Below, in pieces: positions 10,885 through 20,413 of a DNA stretch of 64,000 nucleotides. The stretch is from Pirellulales bacterium (lineage in GTDB: Bacteria > Planctomycetota > Planctomycetia > Pirellulales > JALHPA01): assembly GCA_033762255.1 (NCBI GenBank), contig JANRLT010000021.1, positions 124,001 through 188,000 of the forward strand, written 5' to 3'. Made by a program: the position numbers and the translations under genes. The notes below the pieces were generated by a model that did no database searches, was not told the origin of the DNA, and worked only from the letters and a program-made list of their open reading frames with translations. The stretch's first letter is position 1; each line of letters starts with the position of its first letter.

Positions 10885-11547
10885 ATGTCTTTCATCCAAA
10901 ATCCCCGCAATCCGGTCTTGCTCGAATTGTACGACCAGTTCCTGGCGGATGAGGATTCCGCCGCGTTTATTCACCGCGTGGGCCAGCGGTACGCGTTGGC
11001 GACGCTGGCAAGATTGCTCGCGCATAGCCATCGGCTGGTCCGGCGGGCGACGGCGCTCGCGTTGGGATATCTTGGGGATTACAGCGTCAACGCCCCCCTG
11101 GGCAAGGCGCTCAATGACGTGGACCGGGGCGTGCGTCTCTTGGCCGAGAACGGCATTCGCAGCGTCTGGTGCCGGGCGGGAAATGAGCGCCAGCGGCGGG
11201 AAATCGCGGCGATTATTGCCTTAAATACCACGAAGCAATACCAAGCCGCGCTGGACCGCGCGAGCGACTTTGTCGAGCGGCACCCCTGGTTTGCCGAGGG
11301 ATGGAACCAACAGGCAATCGCGCTCTATTGCCTGGAGCAATACGAAGATTCCATCCAAAGCTGCCAGGAAGCCCTGGAAATCAACCCCTACCACTTTGGC
11401 GCGGCGGCGGGCATGGGCCAGTGCTATTTGAAGCAGGGGAACCAAGCGTACGCCCTGGAATCCTTCCGCCGGGCTTTGAAGCTTAACCCCAATCTCGAAG
11501 GAGTCCGGGCAAACGTGGTTTATCTGGAACGACTGCTGGAAAAATAG
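10885..11547 (+). CDS. HEAT-like and TPR repeat protein
   Basis: 220 residues. The N-terminal half has HEAT-like helices (ATLARLLAHSHRLVRRATAL and ALGYLGDYSVNAPLGKALND). The C-terminal half holds about three TPR units: KQYQAALDRASDFVERHPWF, GWNQQAIALYCLEQYEDSIQ and AAAGMGQCYLKQGNQAYALE, with the usual A-x-x-x-Y and P spacing. No signal peptide and no membrane segment, so probably a cytosolic scaffold. ATG at 10885 is preferred over an upstream TTG at 10873. Partner unknown. It stands alone between divergent and convergent neighbours. Confidence 0.85.
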   Translation: MSFIQNPRNPVLLELYDQFLADEDSAAFIHRVGQRYALATLARLLAHSHRLVRRATALALGYLGDYSVNAPLGKALNDVDRGVRLLAENGIRSVWCRAGNERQRREIAAIIALNTTKQYQAALDRASDFVERHPWFAEGWNQQAIALYCLEQYEDSIQSCQEALEINPYHFGAAAGMGQCYLKQGNQAYALESFRRALKLNPNLEGVRANVVYLERLLEK

Positions 11548-11645
11548 ATTTGTAGGTCGGCACGGGTTCCGAATTTTCAGTTTTGTCGGATCAGCGCGGC
11601 TTTTGTCGGATCACAATCCGACCGACGGGAATTTCCAGCCGCTAT

Positions 11646-12773
11646 TTACTTATCCGCCGTCTGCGCGTCGATAAACACATCCACCTGCTGGCCCACGCGC
11701 AGCTTTTGGGTGGCGGGTTGCATGGCATAGATGACCTGCAGGACGCGGGTATCGACCCGTTCGGTGTTGAGACCCGTGAGGGATTTTTTGGGGATCACAT
11801 AAGGTTCCTCGCGGACAAAAGTGAGCGGGAATTTTTCTTTGCTTTCCCCCTTGAGCATGGCATAGGCCGGGGTATCCGGACGAAAACGGGGAATGTCATG
11901 CTCATCAATGTCCACCCGCACATGCAGCGTGTCGATGTCACCTAATAATATGAGCGATTGCCCCGCCTGAGCGGCGGCAAATTCTCCCGGGCGAATATTG
12001 ACCTGCAAAACCTTGCCCGGCACCAGCGCGCGTACCTCGGTCCGTTTGATTAAGAGATTTGTCTGCTGGATCAGCGCCTCGGTCCGTTTAATTTCCATCT
12101 GGGCGACATCCAGGTCATACTGCCAAGTGCCGGCTTTTAACAGATCCAATTCCGCCTTGGCTTTTTTGACCTTGGCAATGCCGATATTATAGGCCTGGCG
12201 CCGCTTGATCACATCCTGTTCGGTCATGGCCCGCGCCGGGCCGCGGGCCAGTTGCTCGGTCCGTTGCAGGTCGTCCAGCAGATCCGCCAGGTTGGCTTCA
12301 GCTTCTTCGATGGCGGCCAAATTCACCGGTAGTTGCTCTTTGCGGGGCATATTTTGCAACCGGGTCAGTTCGGTCTGCGCCGCGATCAGGCTGGCCTTGC
12401 GCACTTCTAGTTCCGCCTGCAATTCACGGTCGTCAATTTTAAATAGCAAATCGCCGGGATTCACCCGGTCATCCACTTTGACAAAGACTTCCATCACCAA
12501 CCCCGAAACCGGAGTGCCGATGGCAATATTTTCGTAGCGGGCCTCAATGATGCCCGAACCCGCCACGGTGTTCGTAAATTCGGTCTGGGGCGGGGCGAGT
12601 GGCGGCGTGGTCTGCTCGTCGGGGCGGGGGGCCGTCACCATCACGTGATAGGCGGTAAAAATGATTAACCCCAAAGCGCTGACCGGCAATATCAACCGGA
12701 TCAACAAGTTCATCGGGCTGAACATTCGCCAAAATTGGCTGCCACCAGAATTCGAATCAACAAGAGGCGGCAT
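11646..12773 (-). CDS. HlyD/RND-type periplasmic adaptor (membrane fusion protein)
   Basis: 375 residues. An N-terminal membrane anchor (about 22-45, LIRLILPVSALGLIIFTAYH) precedes a split biotinyl-lipoyl domain (GTPVSGLVMEVFVKVDDRV and VRALVPGKVLQVNIRPGEF), an alpha-helical hairpin (about 125-235) and a beta-barrel (LHVRVDIDEHDIPRF). Such adaptors link an inner-membrane ABC or RND pump to an outer-membrane channel. No pump or TolC-like gene lies nearby: the neighbours are a HEAT/TPR gene and pepF, so the partner is elsewhere. The start at 12773 has GGAAATT just upstream; Met codons at residues 17 and 21 are alternatives. Confidence 0.92.
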   Translation of the reverse strand: MPPLVDSNSGGSQFWRMFSPMNLLIRLILPVSALGLIIFTAYHVMVTAPRPDEQTTPPLAPPQTEFTNTVAGSGIIEARYENIAIGTPVSGLVMEVFVKVDDRVNPGDLLFKIDDRELQAELEVRKASLIAAQTELTRLQNMPRKEQLPVNLAAIEEAEANLADLLDDLQRTEQLARGPARAMTEQDVIKRRQAYNIGIAKVKKAKAELDLLKAGTWQYDLDVAQMEIKRTEALIQQTNLLIKRTEVRALVPGKVLQVNIRPGEFAAAQAGQSLILLGDIDTLHVRVDIDEHDIPRFRPDTPAYAMLKGESKEKFPLTFVREEPYVIPKKSLTGLNTERVDTRVLQVIYAMQPATQKLRVGQQVDVFIDAQTADK

Positions 12774-12944
12774 AATTTCCGGACCGTAAAAAAATTGATC
12801 TTATTCCCAATTACATTATTTTAAGCACAAATCGGCTTCTGGCAAACAGGGATTGCGGGTGTTATGGTAACTGGCACACGGCGCACACGACGGGCGTGGG
12901 CGCAAATGTGAACGAACCTACCGTCCATATAACCGAAATTCGCC

Positions 12945-14756
12945 ATGCAAGACCTGCCCCGTTGGAATTTGCAGTCGATTTATCCTAGTTTGTCCAGTCC
13001 CGAGTATACCGCCGCCCGCGCGGATTACCAAAATCGCCTGACCGCGCTGGAAGCCTATTTTGACCAACACGATATCCGCCGACTGACCACCGAAACTTCT
13101 TCCGCGGCGTCCCAACTAGGGTCGGAATTAGTCGAAATCATGGGACAATTGCAGGAATTAAGCCTCCAGGGAGAGACCCTAGGGGCATACCTGTATGGGC
13201 TAATTACCACCGATAGTTTTGATGCCGCCGCCGCCAAGGAAAACTCGCAACTCGAGATTTTAGGAACTCGCCGCCAGAAATTAGAAGTGCGGCTGAAGGG
13301 TTGGTTAGGGAGTATTGCCCAGCGGATACCCGCAATTTTATCCAGCACTCCCACCTTAGAGCCTTATCGATTTTTTCTAGAATTTAACGCCGCTCAAAGC
13401 CGCTATCTGATGAGCGAAGAACTGGAATCGCTGGCGGCGGAGTTATGCCTGGACGCGGGGACGGCATTTGGCCGACTCCAAGGTAATATCACCAGTCAAT
13501 TGCAGGTCCCTTGGGAGGAAAACGGCCAAACGCGGTTACTACCGATCGCGCAGATACATAATTTTTCCTTTGATCCAAATCCTGACATCCGACGGCGCGC
13601 CTACCAGGCGGAGATAGCGGGCTGGCATAGCTTGCGCACGACCGTGGCGGCGTGTCTAAACGGCGTCAAGGGGACGTCCATTACGCTAGCCCGATCCCGC
13701 GGCCGCGAAAGCCCATTAACGGTGGCGCTGGAGCAAAACCGGATCGACCGGGATATCTTGGAAGCGCTGCTCGGAGCCATTGACGAAGCCCTCCCCATGT
13801 TTCGACGGTACCTTTTAGACAAGGCAAAAAAGCTGTGCCATGCGGGGGCCATGCCGTGGTGGGATTTATTCGCCCCGGTCGGACATGCCGAACAGCGGTT
13901 TACTTGGGCCGAGGCCCGCGCGTTTATCATCGAAAAGTTTAGCGTGTTCAGCCCTGAACTGGGGGAATATGCCCGCCGGGCATTTGATGAACAGTGGATC
14001 GACGCCGAGCCGCGGTTGGGAAAACGGGGGGGAGCGTACTGCATGCCGGTTCCGGGAGTGGAGGAAAGCCGCATCCTGGCGAATTATGACGGCAGCTTTG
14101 AGCAGTTGATGACCCTCGCGCACGAGTTGGGGCATGGTTATCACAACGAATGCCAAAAGGGCCTGGAAATGCCGCGGCGGGGCTCCCCCGCGACCCTGGC
14201 GGAAACAGCCAGTATTTTTTGCGAAACGTTGGTTGCCACGGCGGCCCTGCAAACCGCCCCCCCGGGGGACCAACTAGCGATTTTAGAGACCCAACTGGCC
14301 AACGCCATGCAGGTCTGCGTGGACATTCGCTCCCGCTATCTGTTTGAGACGGCGATTTTTGAACGCCGCGCGTCCGGAGAGTTATCGCCGGAAGAATTTT
14401 GCGATTTGATGCGCGACGCCCAAGCGCGCACCTACGGCGAGGCGGTCTTGCCGGAAACCTATCACCAATATATGTGGCTTTGGAAACCGCACTACTATAG
14501 TCATGAGGAATATTTTTATAACTTTCCTTATGCCTTTGGGCATTTATTTGGCATGGGTCTATACGCATATTATCAATCGGCGGGGGAGACGTTTATTCCC
14601 CAATACCGGCAATTGCTGCGCGATACGGCGCAGGATTGGGCGGGGCCGTTGGCGGGCAGATTTGGCATTAACCTGGCCGATCGCGAATTTTGGCGCGGTT
14701 CCCTGGCCATCATCGCCCGCTTGATTGAGCAATACGAAAAGCTATCCCCCACTTAA
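12945..14756 (+). CDS. pepF: Oligoendopeptidase F (peptidase family M3B)
   Basis: 603 residues, the usual size for PepF. A zinc metallopeptidase that cleaves oligopeptides in the cytosol. The HExxH site is TLAHELGHGYH with His393, Glu394 and His397; the third ligand is the Glu of ETASIF some 25 residues later. The N-terminal helical part (LQGETLGAYLYGLITTDS) and the FNFPYAFGHLFGMGLYAYY segment near the C-terminus match the family. No signal peptide. It lies alone, divergent from the adaptor gene and convergent with the O-antigen-ligase-like gene. Confidence 0.95.
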   Translation: MQDLPRWNLQSIYPSLSSPEYTAARADYQNRLTALEAYFDQHDIRRLTTETSSAASQLGSELVEIMGQLQELSLQGETLGAYLYGLITTDSFDAAAAKENSQLEILGTRRQKLEVRLKGWLGSIAQRIPAILSSTPTLEPYRFFLEFNAAQSRYLMSEELESLAAELCLDAGTAFGRLQGNITSQLQVPWEENGQTRLLPIAQIHNFSFDPNPDIRRRAYQAEIAGWHSLRTTVAACLNGVKGTSITLARSRGRESPLTVALEQNRIDRDILEALLGAIDEALPMFRRYLLDKAKKLCHAGAMPWWDLFAPVGHAEQRFTWAEARAFIIEKFSVFSPELGEYARRAFDEQWIDAEPRLGKRGGAYCMPVPGVEESRILANYDGSFEQLMTLAHELGHGYHNECQKGLEMPRRGSPATLAETASIFCETLVATAALQTAPPGDQLAILETQLANAMQVCVDIRSRYLFETAIFERRASGELSPEEFCDLMRDAQARTYGEAVLPETYHQYMWLWKPHYYSHEEYFYNFPYAFGHLFGMGLYAYYQSAGETFIPQYRQLLRDTAQDWAGPLAGRFGINLADREFWRGSLAIIARLIEQYEKLSPT

Positions 14757-14834
14757 CCGCACTGCGTCCGATTAACGCACTGCGCTCGTACTACTACACT
14801 GTGTCCGCATAACCGCTTTTGGTAGGCAAATGCG

Positions 14835-16379
14835 TTATGCCGGTGAGGCATTGGCGTTCGGCACCGGCGCGGCCGTAGGGGCCTGGGGAGCTGATCCCCT
14901 GGGCGGGACCGGGGGGTTAGGGGACTGGCTGGCATACACTGGCACACCGCGATTGACGGGAGGTGTGCGGTACAGCGGAATGTTTGCTCCCCGCCTCCCA
15001 AATTGATGGCCGTAGTAGAGGTAATAGGCCAGGACCGCCATGATGGGACCGGTATAATGGTTGGCAAAGAGACTATGGCCGAACATCTCTGTCATAAATA
15101 ACATCGTAATGGCCCCCATGAGCGGGCCGCGAATGGAAATATCTGGAATGGTGTAGGCCTGATAAACAATCACCGTCAAAAATATCAGATAAACCAAGAG
15201 CGCGATCGCGCCGGAATTTCCCCACAGATAGATAAACTCATTATGGGGGGACAAAAAGTCGCGGTTCATCCCCTCCATGCCGCCATCCATCGAACCATGG
15301 CCCAACCCCAGAATGGGGTTATTATCCATGATTCGCTGCGAGTGCAACTGCCACAGATCGGTGCGGTTATCCATGGCGTTTTCTTCGGTAAAGCGGCCGG
15401 TGATAATCCCCGAAATGCTGTTGATGCGGGTCTTGACGCTTTTGGACTCGATGGGAATTACCCCTTGTTCCACCAGCACGCCAAAATACAAGAAGCCCAA
15501 CAAGATGGAAAAAATCCCGGCTCCGGCGGCCACCGCGCGTCCCACTTTGCCGGTGGAGATGCTCGCCACGATTGACCCCATCACAATTCCCAAAAACGCC
15601 GTGCGGGACAAGGTAAGCATTACCATCAAAAGCATCATCCCCCGCAGGCCCCACATGAGCCACTGGTATTTTCCCTTGTACAAAAAACTAAAAAAGAAAC
15701 ACATCGTCACCATAAAGCCGGTGCTATTGGGATTGATCCACAAACCCGAACCACGACCTTTTTCGACGGAAAAATAATCCACCGCCTCCAGTCCTAAAAT
15801 TTGCAGTACCATGACCGCAAAACCCAGCACCATGCACGCCATCAGGATCCACAAGATCCGCTGCGACTTATCATAGGAAATCACCCGAAACATCATCCAC
15901 GGAAACCCGATCACGGAAATCCAGCTTTTGACAATACCCTGGGAAATGTACACCGGCGACAGCATGGTCAGTTGCTGTTCTCCGGCAAAACCAAACAGAG
16001 TGTAGAGAATCCAATAGGTCCACGCCCACCAAAAATACTGCCCCTTGGCCCGCTCTTTGGTAAAGAAAAAGATAATGGCAAAGGCACCAGCCACGACAAA
16101 CGGAAAGAGCTGCATTTGCCGCTCGCCGGTACCGACAAACCGCTGCATACGGGTGAGCACGGCAATCAAATTGCACGTGGTCAAAAAATACAGAATGTAA
16201 AACACCCACAGCGGCAGCGGATGCACATAAAACGACTGCGCCTGCTGCCAGGCCCCTTGCAAGCGTTGTCGGGCGGCGGGCATAAAGCCCAGGCTTTGCG
16301 GCGCGGCATAGGGATTTGAGCCAGCATAGCCAGTTGCCAATGCGATCCGCGGACCGGCAAAACTCTTGTCGTGCGTCAT
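14835..16379 (-). CDS. O-antigen ligase/polymerase-like multipass membrane protein
   Basis: 514 residues from ATG 16379 (an in-frame ATG at 16472 would add 31 residues without family character). About 11 hydrophobic helices begin at residue 52. The Wzy_C/WaaL signature is present as a loop with FLSPHNEFIYLWGNSGAIAL, where the His is conserved in ligases. GLGHGSMDGGMEG precedes it. The cytosolic N-terminal tail contains SNPYAAPQ (residues 21-28), a motif shared with the membrane protein at 55.6-56.6 kb. The C-terminus is a Pro/Ala-rich tail. It probably acts in polysaccharide polymerisation or attachment at the cytoplasmic membrane. No glycosyltransferase cluster is nearby, so the substrate is unknown. 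Confidence 0.85.
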   Translation of the reverse strand: MTHDKSFAGPRIALATGYAGSNPYAAPQSLGFMPAARQRLQGAWQQAQSFYVHPLPLWVFYILYFLTTCNLIAVLTRMQRFVGTGERQMQLFPFVVAGAFAIIFFFTKERAKGQYFWWAWTYWILYTLFGFAGEQQLTMLSPVYISQGIVKSWISVIGFPWMMFRVISYDKSQRILWILMACMVLGFAVMVLQILGLEAVDYFSVEKGRGSGLWINPNSTGFMVTMCFFFSFLYKGKYQWLMWGLRGMMLLMVMLTLSRTAFLGIVMGSIVASISTGKVGRAVAAGAGIFSILLGFLYFGVLVEQGVIPIESKSVKTRINSISGIITGRFTEENAMDNRTDLWQLHSQRIMDNNPILGLGHGSMDGGMEGMNRDFLSPHNEFIYLWGNSGAIALLVYLIFLTVIVYQAYTIPDISIRGPLMGAITMLFMTEMFGHSLFANHYTGPIMAVLAYYLYYGHQFGRRGANIPLYRTPPVNRGVPVYASQSPNPPVPPRGSAPQAPTAAPVPNANASPA

Positions 16380-16928
16380 AGTGCGACTGCCAAAAGTAAA
16401 AAAACGGGGGTGTGGGACATCCGCCGCGTCGATTGCGCTCCCTATCCGCCCGGAAACCGTGGCGGCCTGCATTCTAGTTTAGCAAATCCCTACAAGTTAG
16501 CCGCCAGGTTAGCTCGTGGCGGAAGGCTCTCGATCGGGCAAATCCCACTTAAAACCAGCAATTCATTGGAATAAGCCAATAATACCGATTGTAATGCCTC
16601 TCCCCGGAAGTGTGTGAGGGCCGGGCGGGCGACTTCTTTGGTAAAAATTCCCGATCTTGCCGGAATGGCGATTCTTACGCCATACGCCGCCACAGCCCGG
16701 GAGGTTTGCTCTATTTTTAACCCAGCTAAAAAGTTTGCGGCAAAAAAACCTGAAATCCGGGCAATTGCCTTTTCACTGACCGGAGATGTTTTATAATGCG
16801 CCGACATTCGCGGGGGGAATGGTCGGCGCCAGCCTGGTTTGGTTGCCCTGGCGATGATTTCCCCCCGGTATGTCCCTGGCAAACCTGCTTACCCTTAACT
16901 TCTCTTTTCCCGGCGAGGAGCGATTTTC
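16380..16928. other. Intergenic region with one candidate promoter, no convincing gene
   Basis: About 550 nt between divergent genes. A minus-strand frame of 130 codons (16490-16882) exists but has no recognisable domain and no ribosome-binding site. The right end carries the promoter candidate for the sugar isomerase gene. Confidence 0.5.
16770..16797 (+). promoter_or_regulatory. Candidate sigma-70 promoter of the sugar isomerase gene
   Basis: TTTTCA (16770-16775), a 16-nt spacer and a perfect TATAAT (16792-16797) lie about 130 nt upstream of the gene start. The -10 box is consensus, the -35 box weak. Confidence 0.4.
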
Positions 16929-17927
16929 ATGGCACGCCCTGTTACATTATTTACCGGTCAATGGGCCGACCTTCCCCTGGCGGATATGGCGCGTAAAACG
17001 CGGGAATTTGGCTTTGATGGGATTGAGTTGGCGTGTTGGGGGGATCACTTTGACGTGGAGCAAGCGCTCAAGGATAGCGGCTATTGCACCCGTCAACGGG
17101 ACATCTTGGCAAAAAACGACCTACAGGTCTTTGCCATTAGCAACCACTTGGTCGGTCAAGCGGTGCTGGACACGATTGACGAACGGCACAAGGCGATTCT
17201 GCCCCCCCGCATATGGGGGGACGGCAAACCCGCGGGCGTCAATCAGCGCGCCGCCGAGGAAATGAAAAACACCGCCCGCGCCGCCCAAAAACTGGGCGTG
17301 GGAATTGTTAATGGCTTTACTGGCTCCAGCATTTGGCATTTGATTTACGACTTTCCGCCGGTTCCGCGCAAGATGATCGACGATGGTTTTGCGTTATTGG
17401 CGGAGCGGTGGAATCCCATCTTGGACGTGTTTGGCGAGTGCGGGGTAAAATTTGCCCTGGAAGTCCATCCCACGGAGATCGCGTTTGACATTTACACCGC
17501 CGAACGCGCCTTGCAGGCGCTCAATCATCGACCGGAATTTGGCTTTAATTTTGATCCCAGCCATTTACTTTGGCAGTTTGTCGATCCCGTGGAATTTATT
17601 CGGGCGTTCCCCGATCGGATTTACCATGTCCATATCAAGGACGCCATCACCACACTAAACGGCCGTAGCGGCATTCTGGCCAGCCATTTGGCGTTTAATG
17701 ATCCGCGGCGCGGTTGGAACTTCCGCTCGCCGGGACGGGGCGGGGTCAATTTTGAAGAGATTATCCGGGCCCTCAACGAAGTTGGTTACAAGGGACCGTT
17801 GTCGGTCGAATGGGAAGATTGCGGCATGGATCGCGAGCATGGTGCGCGCGAATCGGCGGAATTTGTTAAAAAGCTGGATTTTACCCCCAGCAATGTGCGA
17901 TTTGACGCGGCCTTTGAAAAGGCCTAA
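16929..17927 (+). CDS. Sugar phosphate isomerase/epimerase (xylose isomerase-like TIM barrel)
   Basis: 332 residues, a single AP endonuclease-2 family TIM barrel. Metal-ligand segments are [14 protein letters not shown] (Glu), [12 protein letters not shown] (Asp and His), YHVHIKDAI (His) and [14 protein letters not shown] (Glu near the end). Family members isomerise or epimerise keto-sugars, but the substrate cannot be read from the sequence. Planctomycetes carry many such paralogues, usually linked to Gfo/Idh/MocA oxidoreductases, one of which lies 700 nt downstream. The start is supported by GAGGAG 8 nt upstream. A good terminator follows. Confidence 0.92.
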   Translation: MARPVTLFTGQWADLPLADMARKTREFGFDGIELACWGDHFDVEQALKDSGYCTRQRDILAKNDLQVFAISNHLVGQAVLDTIDERHKAILPPRIWGDGKPAGVNQRAAEEMKNTARAAQKLGVGIVNGFTGSSIWHLIYDFPPVPRKMIDDGFALLAERWNPILDVFGECGVKFALEVHPTEIAFDIYTAERALQALNHRPEFGFNFDPSHLLWQFVDPVEFIRAFPDRIYHVHIKDAITTLNGRSGILASHLAFNDPRRGWNFRSPGRGGVNFEEIIRALNEVGYKGPLSVEWEDCGMDREHGARESAEFVKKLDFTPSNVRFDAAFEKA

Positions 17928-17995
17928 GGCCAACGCTTGAGTCTTTCTTTCTTGTCGAGCAGCAAATAACGACGCAAGAGATTTGAACCAGCACA

Positions 17996-18032
17996 ACAGC
18001 CGCCGAGCATTTCGGCGGCTGTTTTAGTTTTC
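17996..18032 (+). terminator. Rho-independent terminator of the sugar isomerase gene
   Basis: Perfect 11-bp stem ACAGCCGCCGA / TCGGCGGCTGT (17996-18006 and 18012-18022) with a 5-nt loop, then TTTAGTTTT. It lies about 70 nt after the stop codon. Confidence 0.88.
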
Positions 18033-18155
18033 CTGCTTTACCAGATCTGCCCATTTTAAGTTTTATTAAAAATCTGCTCTTGGCCGCAGCTGGTCTCCAC
18101 GCTAGGGTTTAGCCGCGCATGATGCGGCACTTTTTCCCATTTGTTCTGGTGGTCT

Positions 18156-18503
18156 ATGCAAAAACCCTTGCCTTTTTGGCGCGTTCTATGGAGCTCGCTG
18201 GTGGCTGTTGCAACCCTCGGTCTGCCGCTGGAGATGGGTACCGCCCAAACCATACGCCGGCCAAAACTGGGCTCCGCCACGGGAGCGACGTTGGAAGAAA
18301 CCTTGGCGGCGGGGCTGCGTTGCCGCCGGCCTGAGGAATTTGCTTTTGTAAAACTTGTCGCCGATCGCGTGGAGGAGGGGACATTGCCCCGTAGCTTGGT
18401 CGAAGGAACGTTTTTTTGGGCCCGCCGACAAAACCAATACCCCTATATTTCATTCCGCTACGCCCTGGAATTACGAGCAAAAAAATTAGGCCTGGTTTTA
18501 TAA
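18156..18503 (+). CDS. Small secreted hypothetical protein
   Basis: 115 residues from ATG 18156. The N-terminus (MQKPLPFWRVLWSSLVAVAT, then LGLPLEMGTAQT) is a clear signal peptide with cleavage near residue 31. The mature part is about 85 residues: LEETLAAGLRCRRPEEFAFV, then a polar helix and TFFWARRQNQYPYISFRYAL. It has one cysteine and no known domain. From memory, similar short secreted proteins with a LEETL...RRPEEFAF core occur in Pirellulales, but I cannot verify this here. Function unknown. It stands alone on the plus strand before the convergent Gfo/Idh/MocA gene. Confidence 0.75.
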   Translation: MQKPLPFWRVLWSSLVAVATLGLPLEMGTAQTIRRPKLGSATGATLEETLAAGLRCRRPEEFAFVKLVADRVEEGTLPRSLVEGTFFWARRQNQYPYISFRYALELRAKKLGLVL

Positions 18504-18647
18504 GACGGGACCAGCAAAGTACGATCCGCTAGCCAGCGGTCAATGAGCAAAGCCCAGACCTTCTTGCAGATCGTCCCCCCCCGATGCAGGCGGACGAGTG
18601 TGCCCGCCTATCCGGCGTGATGATTGCGTGTCTTAAAGGGGATCAGC

Positions 18648-20081
18648 TTAGTATTCGCGGCTGGTCTTGATGCCCGGTTGGGGGATCGGATATTTCCCGT
18701 TGGCATCCGCTAACAGCGGAGCCGGTCCATCCAAGGTCAACTGGTCGCTCAAGGGTGAAAATTCATGCTCGCAACCCAGCATGTCGTCCCAGGTAATGAC
18801 CTGTCCGGTGTGGGCGGCCATCCGTCCCATGGCGGTGACCAAGCTGGCCTCCACCCCTCGTTTGACTTCATTGTAGGGTTTGTCGGTGCGAATCGCCTCA
18901 ATCAGGTCGTTCCATTCCAGTTGATAGGGATTAGGCTCGTTGGGTCCATACGTCCATAACTGGTTTTTCTTGTTCATTTCCTGGCCGGTAAAGGTGCGGG
19001 CTTTGGACGGGGCATGCCCCGCCGAAGAGATTACTGCGGATCCCTTGGTCCCATGCGCAAAGCTGGCAAATTCGTCATGACAGCCCGGCATGGCCCGGCC
19101 ATTGAGGAACAGCTTTGCGCCATCCTTAAATGTGTATTCCACGTGGTAGCTGTCAAAATTTTGGTCAACGAATTCTTTGCCGGTGGCAATATCCGTGCGG
19201 TAAGTCCGCCCGCCAATCGCCTGCGCCTTGATCGGCCAATCATTTTTCATCCAGCAACATTCGTCAATGTTGTGAATCATGTAATCGCTATAAGAACCGC
19301 CGCTCGCCCATAAAAAGCTGTGAAATCGGTCGATTTGCCATAACAGTTCGGTAATGCCGTCCGGCTTGGCCGTGGAAAAGCAGGACGCAATGGGGCCCGA
19401 CATGCGATAGGCCCGCAGCATGGTAATGTCGCCGATCTCGCCATTTTGAATCCGGTCAAAGAGTTGCCCGCGCGCGACGCAATGGCGGCACATCAGGCCG
19501 ACGCCCACCTTTAGGTTTTTGGCGACGGATTGCTCACCCAGGGCGAACATCTTGCGCGAGGTTGGCCCATCGACGGTGACGGGCTTTTCCATAAAAACGT
19601 TCATGTTTTTATCGATGGCATACCCAAAGTGCACCCAGCGAAACGCGGGGGGCGTGGCAAAAATCACGACATCGCCGGGTCGCAGGCAATCGATCGCCTT
19701 TTTATATCCGTCAAAACCGATAAACCGGCGATCCTCTGGCACGTCCACCTTGGAGCCAAATTGCGCCGCCAAGCCGTTATAGCTGCTCTTGAGCTTGCTG
19801 GGAAAAACATCGGCCATGGCGACCAGCTTGAGGGGGCCGTTCTGCACATTCAAAGCGTCCGCCGCGGCGCCAGTCCCTCGCCCGCCACAACCGACCAGGG
19901 CAATCTGAATTTCGTTGTTTTCCCCGGCATGGACCGCTGGAATAGCCATTTGCGACAGCGCGCCCACTGCGGCCAGAGCCGTGGACTGTTGCAAAAAACG
20001 TCGACGGCTGGGGGAGCCTATCGACTCGGAGGGAACGCTTTGTGGAGCAACAGCAGCGGGGGTGGGCGGATTCATACTCAT
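18648..20081 (-). CDS. Tat-exported Gfo/Idh/MocA family oxidoreductase
   Basis: 477 residues from ATG 20081, chosen because AGGGAG lies 9 nt upstream. The Tat signal SRRRFLQQSTALAAVGALSQ is followed by cleavage after AVHA. The Rossmann fold starts with IQIALVGCGGRGTGAAADAL. The family catalytic segment is EKPVTVDGPTSRKM. The C-terminal alpha/beta domain has WDDMLGCEHEFSPL near the end. These are NAD(P)-dependent sugar or inositol dehydrogenases that fold in the cytosol and are exported with cofactor bound. The nearby sugar isomerase fits a sugar-degradation role. Substrate unknown. Confidence 0.95.
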   Translation of the reverse strand: MSMNPPTPAAVAPQSVPSESIGSPSRRRFLQQSTALAAVGALSQMAIPAVHAGENNEIQIALVGCGGRGTGAAADALNVQNGPLKLVAMADVFPSKLKSSYNGLAAQFGSKVDVPEDRRFIGFDGYKKAIDCLRPGDVVIFATPPAFRWVHFGYAIDKNMNVFMEKPVTVDGPTSRKMFALGEQSVAKNLKVGVGLMCRHCVARGQLFDRIQNGEIGDITMLRAYRMSGPIASCFSTAKPDGITELLWQIDRFHSFLWASGGSYSDYMIHNIDECCWMKNDWPIKAQAIGGRTYRTDIATGKEFVDQNFDSYHVEYTFKDGAKLFLNGRAMPGCHDEFASFAHGTKGSAVISSAGHAPSKARTFTGQEMNKKNQLWTYGPNEPNPYQLEWNDLIEAIRTDKPYNEVKRGVEASLVTAMGRMAAHTGQVITWDDMLGCEHEFSPLSDQLTLDGPAPLLADANGKYPIPQPGIKTSREY

Positions 20082-20413
20082 ACAAGATGGCTCCCTAAAC
20101 ATGAAGGCGGGGTTGGTGGACGATTAATCCGGCAAGGAGGGATAGGAATACGATTTCGGGCGGTACACTCAATTAGCCAGTTTAGCAAAGGAAACCTTTG
20201 ACCGGCAAATGCCGCAAACTGTTACTAGGTACCGGGGTAAATCCCATGCTCGAAACATATGAAATGGCAGCGTGCCTTGGCACCCCGCAATCCATTTCCC
20301 CCCTCAGTTCCTTCAGTATGCGCCTAGCAGGGGCGAAAGAAAACAGCTTTTTCCACAAAATCTTAGATCGGGCAGATTTGTAATTTCCGCTTTTATCCTG
20401 AGCCTGCCACCCC
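20082..20413. other. Intergenic region with no recognisable gene
   Basis: 332 nt between the start of the Gfo/Idh/MocA gene and the stop of the CarH-like regulator gene, both on the minus strand. It should carry the promoter of the former and the terminator of the latter. I find no strong hairpin and no coding frame. Confidence 0.45.

Noticed and set aside
16490-16882. Minus-strand frame of 130 codons upstream of the sugar isomerase
   Set aside because: No domain, no ribosome-binding site, and it covers the promoter region of the plus-strand gene.
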